From positions 806,001-870,000 of the forward strand of contig NW_019154043.1 of the NCBI RefSeq assembly GCF_001653235.2: 64,000 nucleotides of DNA. Reading direction: 5' to 3'. The notes beneath the pieces were generated by a model. The model had not been told where the DNA came from. It saw only the letters and a program-made list of their open reading frames with translations, and ran no database searches. The stretch is from Pochonia chlamydosporia 170 (Eukaryota; Ascomycota; Sordariomycetes; Hypocreales; Clavicipitaceae). Position 1 is the stretch's first letter; each line of letters opens with the position of its first letter. A program made the position numbers and the translations under genes. This document shows positions 10,489 to 21,512 of this stretch, one piece after another.

Positions 10489-11656
10489 ATGTCATTGTAA
10501 GCTTAACACAAACACAAACAAAAACACCATCAAACAGCCCAGCTAACATCACAAACAGACCTCTCAAAGTCCGCCTCTCCATCCGCCAAACCTGGGACCC
10601 CTCAGACTCCCCCTCCCAAAAAGCCCTCAAAAAACTCCAGGAAACCCTCGGCCGCCCCATCACCTGCGAGCCCGACTGGGCAGTCCTCCACGCCTCCCTC
10701 TCAAAATCCTACACCAGCGACGCAGCGCAACTCGTCGCAGACACAGCCGCCTACATCCAATCCTGGGCCCGCGCCGCCCAAGATGTCTTCGATGACCCTG
10801 ACGCCGGTGAAGCCCTCGCCAACAAGATGCTCGAGGCCATGGACGAAAGCGGGGTCAACAGTCTCCAGCTCTCCGTTGAGATGGCCTCGTCAAACTCCCC
10901 TCAGACAAAGTGGGATACAGATCGTGCGAGATTCGTATTGCTCCTCCCCAAGGGTGAGCCACCGCATAATTTGGCAGCCGCTGTGCCTAGTTTTCGCTCC
11001 CAAATCATGAGTGCGTTTGATGAGGCCAAGACGGAGGTTGATGCGGCGGATCGGGATGAATGGGCAGATGTCTCGGTTCCCGTTGCTGCTCCGACGACGG
11101 CGGCGACGACTGCTGCTGCTACAAGAACTGTGCCTGTGAGAGAGGAGGTTGAGCCATCGTATTTACCTGATGTGAATACCTTGCCTAGACCAGATGAGCT
11201 GCTTTTAAAGCCACCATATCATCTGCACATTACACAGGGCTCGGCTATCACGATCGAGTGCAGTCACAGCCCATCCCTGAGCTTCTTGGAAGCCTATTTC
11301 AAAAAGTGGTGTCGAACAAATAACCATCGTACTGACAGGGTAAGCACATTTCATTCTTCTCTATTTTCATTAAACACAAGAAGATACGCGGCAGCTTCAT
11401 TACGGAGATGCTAACAGCACGGATTAATTAGCCCCCCATGGTTCATGTCTCTCTCAGCCAGAGTCCCTTTGGTCTTGGCCCTCTCCACGACACACTGACC
11501 CTGGAGATTCCCCGAGATCACTACAGTGGCTTGCCCCCTCAGCTCTCGATGCCAATTGTATTGCACTTGGTCGAGAGTGTGTTGGGATACAGGCTGGTAT
11601 TCTCCAACGCATCCAGCTGGCAGTATCGCAGAGACACCCCATTAAAGAAGATGTAA
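10489..11656 (+). CDS. Fungal protein of unknown function (3 exons, 8-nt first exon)
   Basis: Exons read 10489-10496, 10559-11339 and 11432-11656. The first exon has only 8 nt (ATG TCA TT), then a 62-nt intron with a GCTAAC branch; the second intron is 92 nt with a TGCTAAC branch. The joined frame gives 337 residues: an alpha-helical N-terminal half (residues about 20-180), an Ala/Thr/Pro linker, then beta-rich segments around HLHITQGSAITIE and the C-terminal LEIPRDHYSGLPPQ. No signal peptide or membrane segment is seen and the family is not recognised. Frame-consistent splicing supports the gene model; the very short first exon is the least certain part. Confidence 0.78.
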
Positions 11657-11954
11657 TAAGAACAAGCCGTTTCGTTTCGTAGTTTATTAGCAGTCTTCAA
11701 TATCGGCACTCGTCCTCATAGCCACGATATATCCTTAAAGTCACGATACCATGCAAACCAAATTAAATCAGCAAGTACACAGTTTCCATGGGAACCATCT
11801 GGAGGTTGCCCGCATGCATTTCGCTCATCCTAGACTGCTCTATATCGTGCCATTATACTCGGGTATCAATAAACGTTTCACCGTAAGCCATGACTGCTTC
11901 GTCATACTACTTCCAAACGCCTTTTTGCTGCTAAGCTTTAGTTCATGCAGTGTT

Positions 11955-13490
11955 CTAAGCCGCCTCGACCTGTTTTCCTAGCAGGGCATTTGCGGCAGGG
12001 TTTGGGTCAACATTCTCCTTCCCAATATCTTCATCTTGACGTTGGGCCGTTTCTGTTTCCGATTCTTGAACAGCCTCACCAGTAGGAGACTCAATTTCCG
12101 CCTCGCCATCCTTCTCCATCATAGCCGCCAATCGAGCTGCCCTTCCCTCCTTCTTCCTCGGCACAGGTGCTAGTCAATTGTCAGTATAATTGCCGTGTCT
12201 CCGAATGAAGCAACAGTAAAACTTACCACGCCCATTTTCTTGCACGTAGAACCGTCTCAAAAGTCCTACAGCTTCATCACGTCCCCATCCACCTTCAATC
12301 TCATATCCTTCTTCCACATTCCCACCATCGCCTCCACCAGGCGGGTAGGATGTGCCTAGTGTGCCACTGCCATCTGGGAGCTGGGATGGTCGCGGAGTGG
12401 GATGTGCGCTCGGTGTTTGCCCATCCTCCCTGACAGGCAAAGAATTGGCGTGAATGCTGAACACACCCCCAGTACCACCAAATTTGTCATTGACGGCACC
12501 AAAATACACTTTTTTGATGCCTAGTTGTCTCAGGAGAGATGCACACATCACACAGGGCTCCACTGTGACATAGAGAATGCATTCTCGAATAATTTCGCGG
12601 TTGACCTTGTCATGGGGATAAAGTTTCTGGCCATAAGGATATAAATGACCCTTCTTGCCATCTTCATTGCCTTCGTCGGGTGACTTTGATTCAATCGAGG
12701 TTGCATCGGAGGCATCGTCAGGTGTTTTGAAGGCTGGTCTCGGGAGATCTTTCGGTCTCAGAGATGTTTTACGGGGACCATTCTTCGGGGGATATGATAA
12801 GAGAGCCGAGATGGCCATAAATTCTGCGTGTCTGGTACCATTGCGCGTAACGTTCGTTGCGTTCATTCCTTTGGCGATAATGGTGCCGTTGTGAACAAGC
12901 ACACAACCCACTGGGGTTTCATTCGTACGAAGCGCAAGTCGAGCCTGCAAGAGTTAGCAATTTTGCAATTGAGTTGGTTAACCGCCAGCTAGTGGCCTCC
13001 ATAATCGTACCATGTCGAGTGCCTCCTCGATGAATCGTAAATGATGAGCCCGTTCAGCCAAAACAGCGGGGTCCTCAATGATGATTTCGACGTCACTGGG
13101 GCTTTCATTTTGGGAATTAATGTCCAAATTCTTTAACGGAAGCACCAAATCGCCACCATCGCTTCCTTGTGGTCGGTGGTTCTCCTTGTCCTCTTGGGAC
13201 AACTGCTGATCGGCCACAGCCATTTTGTCCGAAATATCGTTCGGTGAAATGCTGGTTTCAGAGGGTTTTCGATGCTTCAGATGCTTTGATGCTTTTTCGT
13301 CCGGTTTTGTGAGTAAATTCTGAGGTGGTGATGAATCATGGGCTGAGTTTTCTGAGCCAGCTGCCGCAGACGAAAACTGGCTTGGTGGTCTGTTGTCTCC
13401 GTTTTCCACGTTATCAGCTGGCGGCCGGCGAAACAGTTTGCGAATAGCATGTTTGGCAGGTGCCAGTCCAAGAGACTGAAGCAGCGGCAT
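11955..13490 (-). CDS. TAD2: tRNA-specific adenosine-34 deaminase catalytic subunit Tad2 (ADAT2)
   Basis: Deaminates wobble adenosine 34 to inosine in tRNAs, as a heterodimer with Tad3. Exons 13490-13011, 12944-12227 and 12169-11955 join in frame to 470 residues. The cytidine/deoxycytidylate deaminase fold starts near FIEEALDM (about 153-160). The zinc site and proton donor are HAE at 199-201 and PCVMC at 290-294 (C291, C294). Two features make it longer than yeast Tad2 (about 250 residues): a disordered N-terminal extension of about 140 residues and an insertion of about 65 residues between HAE and PCxxC. A later Met (MAVADQQ, near residue 98) could be the true start. The C-terminus is acidic and disordered. 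This is an essential housekeeping gene. Confidence 0.9.
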
Positions 13491-14976
13491 CGGAGCGGCA
13501 GCTGCAACCTGGAATAAATCGTCTGGTTCCTTCCACTTCTTCCCTCAACTTTCCTTGACCACCCTGAGGCCGTTCCCAGCACTTTTTCCCAATTCTCTCC
13601 GATGGCCTACCTTTCGTTTCCTTGCTCAAATGATCTGCCCGTTCTTGATGGTCGAGGAAATCAATCTCAATCAGAGCCTAGATTTCCGTCCCATCTATTG
13701 TGGCCCACAACAGCCAGAAGGCAGCCGAGCTTAGACACCTGGAGTCACTGCAAGAGTGAAGTTCCAGAGACCGGTCTCTTCACTGTCCTCCCAGCTTCTG
13801 CAACCTCGAAACGAGGCACAGCTGCCCTTTGCTCCCGATTCTATATGCCACTCCTCGGAATGAGCCCAGACAGAGGACACAGCCGCAGTAGCTCTGTTCA
13901 AATCACGTCGTCGAAGTTCCTTGCTGGCAGTGAGATCATGGGTTACACAGCAGCCTTCCTCCACGTATGTCGTCAATGCTCCGTTTGTTCAGACGTGTTC
14001 CACAATTCTATCGTATAGCCAACTGATTACACCAGTAGTTGATTACTTCATGCGCTTTTTGCCCTCTCTGCGGATCAACTTGCGGCTGGGGCTGTCAACC
14101 TTGATTGCGGGATATGTAACTGATGGGGGATCGGTGGTCATTAATTCGCAGTCAGGTATTTGTGCACGTTGATTCTGCTTATTTACTGGTAGGATCTGGT
14201 GCAAGTCAAACCAATGTAATTAACGCCGACTAGCAAACGAAACGGGCATCCTAGACCTATCTTAAACTCATTTCACGGCGAGAAAATTCGTAGACAACCC
14301 GTCACATGACTGCCGACCCACACCAAGTTGGACCCAAAGCTTCCATCTCACGACAAACAAATATGTCAGAAACAAAGAACTTGGTGTATTATTCCTTTTT
14401 CTGAAAAAAAAAAAAAAAAAAAAAATATGAGGGCCGAGTTCCTGAAACAAAATAGTTTCAAGTCCCTGCAATTTTCTCTCTGGCACTTACGAACGGAAGA
14501 CGATCCCACCAGGAGGCTGTGCGCCAAGTTCCCAACAGCAAAGTACACCAAGCAATGGACTTCGTATACTTCCATTGGTCACTTCATCCCCAATACATTC
14601 AATGGTCGCTACGCGCAGCGCAGGTACAGACCAATGCCTGTTTGATATGATATGTTTCATGGACCGCGTAATAACCCGAATTATGCAATCCATCTTAGAG
14701 CGCAAAGGTGTTACATTCTTTACATCCGAGAAGGGTTCAGCCATCAAGCCACGCAGCATGTTCCACCCCTGTCCACGATAGTCCCAAACTGCTAATCAAT
14801 AACTCTGCAGCACTCACAACCAACTAGTATGACTCCAAGCCCTTGAGTCACCTCAACTTGGCTGGGGTTTATCCCCCATAGGCAAACCATCCCGTCGACC
14901 AAAACTACGAAGCAGAGCCAACCCTCTCGCACTCCAGACACTATCCAGCGGAATTCTTCTGCATCACTCGATTGAG
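13491..14976. other. Intergenic, divergent promoters, poly(A) tract
   Basis: Separates TAD2 (leftward) and the gene at 14977. Frames up to 138 codons occur but lack recognisable content. The only clear structure is the A22 run at 14404-14425. Confidence 0.5.
14404..14425 (+). repeat. Poly(A) tract, 22 consecutive A
   Basis: Uninterrupted mononucleotide run of 22 A in non-coding DNA. No target-site duplication or retroelement tail structure was noticed around it. Confidence 0.95.
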
Positions 14977-16221
14977 ATGGCGGATCAATCCAGCCAAACG
15001 GCGACCAGCGGGCTGACAATCTTCAGTCTGCCCCGCGAAATTCGTGATGATATTTGGACACAAATAGTATCGCACGACATGATCCTCCTCTCAGGAGAGC
15101 ACCATACGGCCAGCATATACATATGGCCGGAAAGGTACCGTCCTGCACTCACAATATTCAATCTTCTCCTCGTAAGCAAAGCAATCAAGAACGAAATCAC
15201 AAACACGTTTCGCCAAAGATACAAATTCGCCTTCCAGAACAGCGCAGTCCTTCGTCATCTACTAGAACATGGCTACAGCTACTGGGGCCGCTCGCCGCAG
15301 TATGGAGCGTGTCCTAGAGTCTTTTTCACAATGGGCCATCTCAGTATTATCCCGCGCAAAAAAATCACATCCAATAGTTACATACGACATCCGAAGATTT
15401 TGCCCCCAAACAAGGGCCAGGAGAAAAGGACCTTGTGGTGCAGCAGTGGCCATCCACACGGCTATTGGGGACTCGACGGTGACATGGAGAGTCTGCTCAA
15501 ATACATACACAAGTCGCCGATGAAGCTGCGTAGCCTAGAGATACCAGCTGCCCTGTTGTTCAATGTACGTATTGTGCGGCAGTTGAGGAGGTTCCGCGGC
15601 GTTGATCTCCATTTCGCATTTGTGCCTGAAGCAATGATGCCAAAAGCATCGAACGTTCAGCACGACACTGGCCATCAGCATCGTACGGTGAAGTGGCTGG
15701 CCGAAAACGGCGATGCAGACATCGTCGCGCCGGTTTACGAAACACAATCGGACACAACACCTATAGCAGTAGTACCGCTAAGGTGCATCGCTACCGCAAT
15801 TCGGCGAGAAGTTGCAAGTAGAGACCTCGTGCCTTCACGACCCTCAGCAGTTCCGCAAGCCGAAGTAGATCCACCGCTTTGGATCGAATGTGACGAGGCA
15901 AGCCAGCTCACGAGTACCATGTCATCTTTATCACCACCAACATCAGGCTGGTATCGGTACTCGGGACGTGATCCCGGCGTTGTGTGTCTCGAGAAATGTA
16001 CCGGGCCTCCGTTTCTGCGTGCCCCTCTCAAAAGGAAGATGTTGAAACGTCAACGACAAGAATGGGGACGCCAGTGTGCAGAGTATAAACCGTTTCATTT
16101 CGTTCGAGCTCCGGAGCGCGAAAGAACAGACACCCATCGTCGTTGGGTCATTGTCGAAATGGGTCTTCAAGGTGTGGTTGTGAAGCATGAGTGGTCGAGG
16201 GATAGAGTGCCTAAATTGTAG
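14977..16221 (+). CDS. F-box-like fungal protein
   Basis: 414 residues, single exon. The N-terminal segment FSLPREIRDDIWTQIV (residues 16-31) followed by LLLVSKAIKNEI about 50 residues later is the F-box/2EXR-like pattern that opens a large class of lineage-expanded fungal proteins. The rest contains no repeats or catalytic motifs I recognise; the C-terminus is Arg/Lys-rich. By analogy it could be an SCF ubiquitin-ligase adaptor, but this is inferred from the N-terminus only. Confidence 0.75.
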   Translation: MADQSSQTATSGLTIFSLPREIRDDIWTQIVSHDMILLSGEHHTASIYIWPERYRPALTIFNLLLVSKAIKNEITNTFRQRYKFAFQNSAVLRHLLEHGYSYWGRSPQYGACPRVFFTMGHLSIIPRKKITSNSYIRHPKILPPNKGQEKRTLWCSSGHPHGYWGLDGDMESLLKYIHKSPMKLRSLEIPAALLFNVRIVRQLRRFRGVDLHFAFVPEAMMPKASNVQHDTGHQHRTVKWLAENGDADIVAPVYETQSDTTPIAVVPLRCIATAIRREVASRDLVPSRPSAVPQAEVDPPLWIECDEASQLTSTMSSLSPPTSGWYRYSGRDPGVVCLEKCTGPPFLRAPLKRKMLKRQRQEWGRQCAEYKPFHFVRAPERERTDTHRRWVIVEMGLQGVVVKHEWSRDRVPKL

Positions 16222-16649
16222 TTGATATTGGTGAATGTTCATGTTGCTTCTTAATGAGATTCCGAGTAAATTCCTTACGCTTTATGCCTTACATTACCAT
16301 CACGAAATGACGTCCATCGAGTGTTCACTGTTCGAGCAATGTAGCTATATTAAACTAGAAATACAGTTCTGGCATCACAGTCATTGATCACAGCTATCGC
16401 AGTAACAAGAGTTAAATAAAATAAAACAGCGCTACGCGCTTATATTCGTCTAAATATATAAACATCTAGAACATCTAGCACCACCCCAACCCACATAGTA
16501 TACAATGTAAGTGCAAGTAATGTAATCAATAGGGTATCATTAAATCATCGCCATCTAATAAAACATGAGAACGCTTCGCTGCGAAAACAAAACCCCCCCA
16601 TCCTCCATCCCTCCTCACCACCAACCCCCATCACAATGTAACATCATTG
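16222..16649. other. Intergenic between convergent genes, AT-rich
   Basis: Holds 3' ends of two converging genes, with A/T-rich stretches near 16350-16570. No gene is seen. Confidence 0.5.
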
Positions 16650-19600
16650 TTACACGACACACAAAGGAGACATTGTTGAAAACACGGTTCGTCGCTTGTG
16701 CAACGAGGCCCGTGACGCTGTGCGGCAGGATGCCACAGCGGATGAGGGTTGGGGCGTGGCGTTCATATCGCCATTTGTCGCAATCATGGCGGCGAGCATG
16801 TACAGCGCCAGATTGGACATTGTAGCAGTGTGTGCCAATAAGACAGGGTCGACTTCAGTGTTGGACACAGAAGAGTCTGCGGATTGGCTTCGTGACTGCT
16901 CAATACTACCATGTGGTTGGATTGTCGCAAGAGAGCGGATGGTGGCATTGATAGGGGGTTGGATAACCGGTAGGGCGTTGGACGACGCCTGTGACGGCTG
17001 GGTTTCTGCCTCGCCGCTGGTTGACAGGCCGACGCTTACGCCCTGGTCATTGCTATTGGCAATGTCATATGGCCGTTCATCCTGGTCAGAGAATGGACTG
17101 GCCGTAGGGATGGACCTGTGGGAAACGACGTAGCGTTCACCAGGAACATCCGGTACAGATAGGTCTTGTTCACGGAGTGATACTTCAACCGGAACTGGTG
17201 TGCTGCTTGCTTCGCTTGACTGAGCGGCGCACATGGGTGCAGACGGGCGAAGCTCATCATTATAGGCACCCTCCAAGTCTGATATGACCACGTCAGGAAC
17301 GGTGTGGTCCGAGGTGCCAGATATGACAGGTGAGGCTTCATGGACAGGACGCTCAAAGCCACCGATCAGCAAATCGTGTGTCGAGGATGAAGTAGAATTA
17401 TCAATCGATTCAGCAGAACGGTTGGTGGACACCTGGAGGCCATCGCCAGTGGAAGAAGCCTTGGAACAAGTTAGCGATAATGCGGCGGCACGCAGCAGCG
17501 AGTTTCGACATACGCTCAGAACATTGGGTTCGGGGTAGGATGAGGCTGGGCTGATGGCGGAAGCCACATGATCTTGATCGCGAATGGCAGTTGTTCCTGG
17601 GGATTCCTTTTTGCAAAGTTAGTCGCAGAACGATTGATGGGGGTGCAGGTGCACGTACGGAGTCCATCCTGTTGGTTGAGACAAATACAGATTGACGGGC
17701 CGATTCAGCTGTGGATTCCTTTTTTGAAGTCAGTTTCCGTACTACACAGCACGAGCTGTAATCCATGGGGTTACGGTTACGTACACTGCTGTTCCTGATG
17801 GTAGAGACATTCGTGGACAGGCCGACGTAGTCAGCTGGTAGTACCTTTTTTGAAGTTAGTTTCCATACGAATTGTAATGAGTTTCCAACGGCGGTACGTA
17901 CACTGCTGATCCTGTTGGATGCGTCGGCGGCCAAGTTGGATATAGATTGGTCGACGAATACACCTGGCGATTCCTGGGTAGGGGTCAGCATTACTGCAGA
18001 TAATGAGGTGGCAGATGGTAGACATACGCTTGCATCGATCTCAACAGATGCGGATGCAACAGACGAGTTGAAGCTGGTTGATACCTTCCGAGAAGTTAGT
18101 TTTTGAATATTCATCAACGAAAACGGTGGTGGACGTACGCTGTCTAGGGCTTGACCACCAGGTGAGGTATCACCGGCGACCACAACCGTGCCGGGGGGAC
18201 AACAAATGACCACCTGGCTTGGGGGTTGGACGCCTGGGCTCCTGTTCGGTGGGGAGCTAAACTCATCTACGGGGTCTCCCGCGGTGCGTGTAAAGCTCGT
18301 GGTAGCAAACATGCCGCTGCTGCTCAATGGGCTGCGGCCGCTACCGCCAACGGATTCGTTGGCAGAGTGGAACTGGAGTTCATCAACAGACAGGCCAGGT
18401 CCGTCCCACTCGATTGCCTCGCCATGCGCCATAGACTCATAAGAGGGAGGCGGGCATTCAGACAGCGATGGTTCATTCAGGCTGGGCAGGCTGCCAGTCG
18501 AGGAGCCAATTGGCAGCATACGCTCATCCTCGGAGAAGCTGGACTGCGGCGAGTACAGATTGAAATCGGTGTAATCGCTTGACGAGCCAGAACGCTCCAG
18601 GAAAGGGAAGTTCGGAGACCTTTCCTGCAGCTCGGGATTGACGAACTCGGTGCCAGGAGGCGCCCCGGGTTCCTGCGTTGAGGACGGCGTAAGCGCCTTG
18701 AGCGGTGAAGCGGCCGAAGATGAAGAAGCAGTGGTCGTAGATTGTGAAGACAGATAATCCCCAGTGTCGAGGAGGAAGTCGAAGTCCGGAGTATCCATGG
18801 CTGGGAACTGGACAAACTCGTCGAATGGGTCGTAAGGAATGGTAGCTGGGTCGAGGTTCTCGAGCCCAGAGAAGTCAAAGCTCGAGTCTAGGTCGAATGA
18901 TGATGCTGAGAAGAGCAATTCGGTGTCGGTTATTGTAGCCGGCAGTGGACAAGGAGGAGGATCTTGAGCGATCGTCCTCGCCTTCTTTGCAGGCTTTGGA
19001 GTAGGTTGTGGCGTTGTTACTTGAGCAGCTCCTCGCTTCTTGTGGCTGGGGTCGCAGCGAATCTTCTTGCGTTTGCAGCTGTCGCAGGCCTTGATGATTC
19101 TCATGAGGTGAGCGTGGTCACGCTGTTCCTTGGTTTTTGATCCCCGAGAAGCGGAGTTGGTCACGTCCAGTCCGTCCTTGGTGAGGATCTTCATACCAGG
19201 CAGGTGCGAAAAGTCGGTAGTTTGATGTCTGGAAGGCGGGCTGCTGGTCTTGCTCTGTCTTCGGCGTTGCGTTGAGCCACGAGACGAGGAGGCTACTGAG
19301 GGTGCAGATGCTGCGCTCCAGTCCCAGGAAGATGTGACGGGAGAAACGTTGAATGACGAATTGACCGAGTCAAGAGAAGGGCTTGCTGTTGAAGGAGAAG
19401 CAGCGGCCGAAGGTGCGGATTGAACGGGGTAGAACTTGAAAGTCTGCCCGGTCATCTGAGCGTACTCAAGGAAGTCCAAAGAGATGGTGGCTCGCTTCTC
19501 GCTGGCAGCAGAAGGGCCAGGGATGAAGGCATTGATCATGTCATCGAGCTGTTGAGATCCAAGAGCAGGGAAGAACTGCAGAGGAGCACCGAGCGTAGGC

Positions 19601-19653
19601 TGGTAGACGGAGAATCCCTGAGGGAGAGTAGAGCTGGACTGGGTGGAAGCCAT
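16650..19653 (-). CDS. Large Ser/Pro-rich protein with half Zn2Cys6 motif and tandem mini-exon array (7 exons)
   Basis: Exons read 19653-18139, 18084-18028, 17973-17902, 17844-17785, 17718-17659, 17606-17514 and 17459-16650; the six introns (54, 54, 57, 66, 52, 54 nt) are all phase 0 and the joined frame gives 888 residues. The start MASTQSSS is chosen over an upstream in-frame Met (19908) because the upstream 85 residues look untranslated. Residues 50-77 form a conserved-looking block (KRATISLDF...FKFYPV). At 190-200 C-x2-C-x6-C inside KRKKIRC resembles the first half of a Zn(II)2Cys6 finger, but the second three Cys are absent. A PPPSYE (PPxY) motif lies at 401-406. The rest is Ser/Thr/Pro-rich. 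A DNA-binding or regulatory role is possible, not shown. Confidence 0.78.
17460..18138 (-). repeat. Tandem intron/mini-exon cassettes inside the Ser/Pro-rich gene
   Basis: Introns at 18138-18085, 18027-17974, 17901-17845, 17784-17719, 17658-17607 and 17513-17460. Introns 1, 3, 4 and 5 share a GTACGT donor; introns 3 and 4 share an almost identical 3' end (GGAAACTRACTTC then six A and G). The flanking exons are short (19, 24, 20, 20 and 31 codons) and resemble one another, for example ESPG/ESTA starts and VSTNR/VSTIR ends. This looks like duplication of an intron-plus-exon unit of about 115-125 nt. Confidence 0.75.
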
Positions 19654-21512
19654 TTCGTAATTGAAGTCGAAGATGTTGTTACTAAAGCGGTCCAGGGTGA
19701 AGATGGTTGAGATACCCGTAAACTGGATTTGGGTATTGCCGAAGTTGTCAAGCGGGACAAATATGCTGAACAACGGCCATTTGGGGTGTAAGCCAAAAAT
19801 ATCGCGTAGCGTTATGCGATTTTCAGCAAACTTACTAGGGTCACCGAGAAGAGATCTCGGGAGTGTGAATTCGGATTGTCGTGTGTAAAGAAGCACGCCA
19901 GGTATCAAGACAAGTGCCGATAACCAAGATCTAACACAAGCTGATGTCGTTGGGCCTCAGAGAGTCCCAATTTAGAGGCGATGAATACCGAGGAGGTGAG
20001 AGAAAAGAGTGTGAAGCCGAAGCTTGAAGGAGGGGGGAGAAAGATGCGGAGAGATTTGGTGGAAGCCTCAAGATCGAGGTTTCAAATTTGTTACTATATT
20101 TTCTTTCTTTCTGTGTCTCTTCTTTGTTCTCTCTTTGTGACTATGTCAAAGATTCTAGTCAATTCAATTATTGAACAAGAAAAAGAGAGATCGAGAGGAA
20201 CCTTAGGCGTCGTCCGGGAGGGAGTCATGGACGGTATTTCACTTGAAGCATTTGACCAAGGCGCAGCGGGTGGAGGAGGCTGACTCTTTCGGCGTGCTCA
20301 ATCAGGACTAGCGCAGATTGCACGTTTGGGGGCCACCACCCAATGAACTGTTGGCATCTTGACCAGGATCTCTATTTTGCAAGCGATTATTGGCTCAGGA
20401 GACCCACTCCATGCACCACCCGCAATGGACCTTCGGCGAGGACGTACCATTGTGATTGGACAATGGGGTTGAAGGCTTACATGCAAGAGTGACTCAAATC
20501 TCGGACGGTTGAGTTTAGAAGGAAAAGAGTGTCGTGAAGAACGCGCCAAAGTGCCTGTTGTGGCCCTTTTCGTTGCAGCTTGTGTAACGCAGTTTGGCAG
20601 GTTGCGCGGTCTCATGGTCCGCTTGTTAGCGGCTCACCGGGTCCGAGCAAGTGACACTGGACCTCCATTTTTACCCCAGACTCAAGCATTATGCATGTAC
20701 CAAGTACATATCTTGTCCAAGAGCGGCCCATAATAAACTGGGAGCTTTGTACCTGGCTCGTTTGAGATTCTCAGCTGAGAAGATGAGGTTGAAATTTTCT
20801 GTCCAACCAGACGGGACCCAACGTTGGTGGAACGAGAACATTGAAGAGAGGACGCCGACGGACTTTGAGGTGTGCCTTCAAGTCAGCCATGAGGATGGAC
20901 CAACACCAACTTCTAAGCCTTCCGCAGCACCCCGTGTGCCACCAGGGTTTACCTCCCACCCTGGCGCTTCAACCTTGGCTTCCTAGGTAGGTTCGGATCG
21001 TGAAGAATCGAAGAAGAAGACCAGGCCTGGTACCTTTCCAGCCTGAGGCACATCAGCATCGATATCAGGGTGCCAGGTTCGGCACATGTTGTAAGATGAG
21101 ATTAAGTTTGCCTCTGGAAGACTGTGTGGTGTGATGAGCACTACTGACAGATCGTGAAGGTCGTCGTCTCGCTTTGCCGGATGTTTTGCTGACAAAAGGC
21201 CAACGCCAGTCTCAGCCTTACTCCCACGGGAGAGTGATGCTTCAAAGACACTGACTTCGTAAATCTCGGATTCACTGTCTCAGGTTCTGGACTCTTCAAC
21301 CTGTCCATCCATCCATTTGCCCCTCTTGTTGCCCCGCATTGCACCATTGACGTTGAATTTGTCCGATTTGCGTGGTGTCATTTCACATGCATATATTCAT
21401 GATATCTCTCTACCATTGTAGTTCATAACAACGGCAAAGTACGGAGTATTCGGTGTGTAATTATATACGATGGCCAGTCCAACATGTACGCTCACTCATG
21501 AGTCCAAAATTG
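19654..21512. other. Intergenic, 5' region of the Ser/Pro-rich gene
   Basis: About 1.86 kb. It includes an in-frame upstream extension (19654-19908) of the Ser/Pro-rich gene and a pyrimidine-rich plus-strand stretch near 20095-20145. No other gene is supported. Confidence 0.5.

Noticed and set aside
14404..14425. Poly(A) tract as the tail of a retroposed element
   Set aside because: No upstream element body, reverse-transcriptase remnant or flanking target-site duplication was seen.
19654..19908. N-terminal extension of the Ser/Pro-rich protein (start at 19908)
   Set aside because: The extra 85 residues differ in composition from the rest, and the next Met begins a block that reads as a natural N-terminus.
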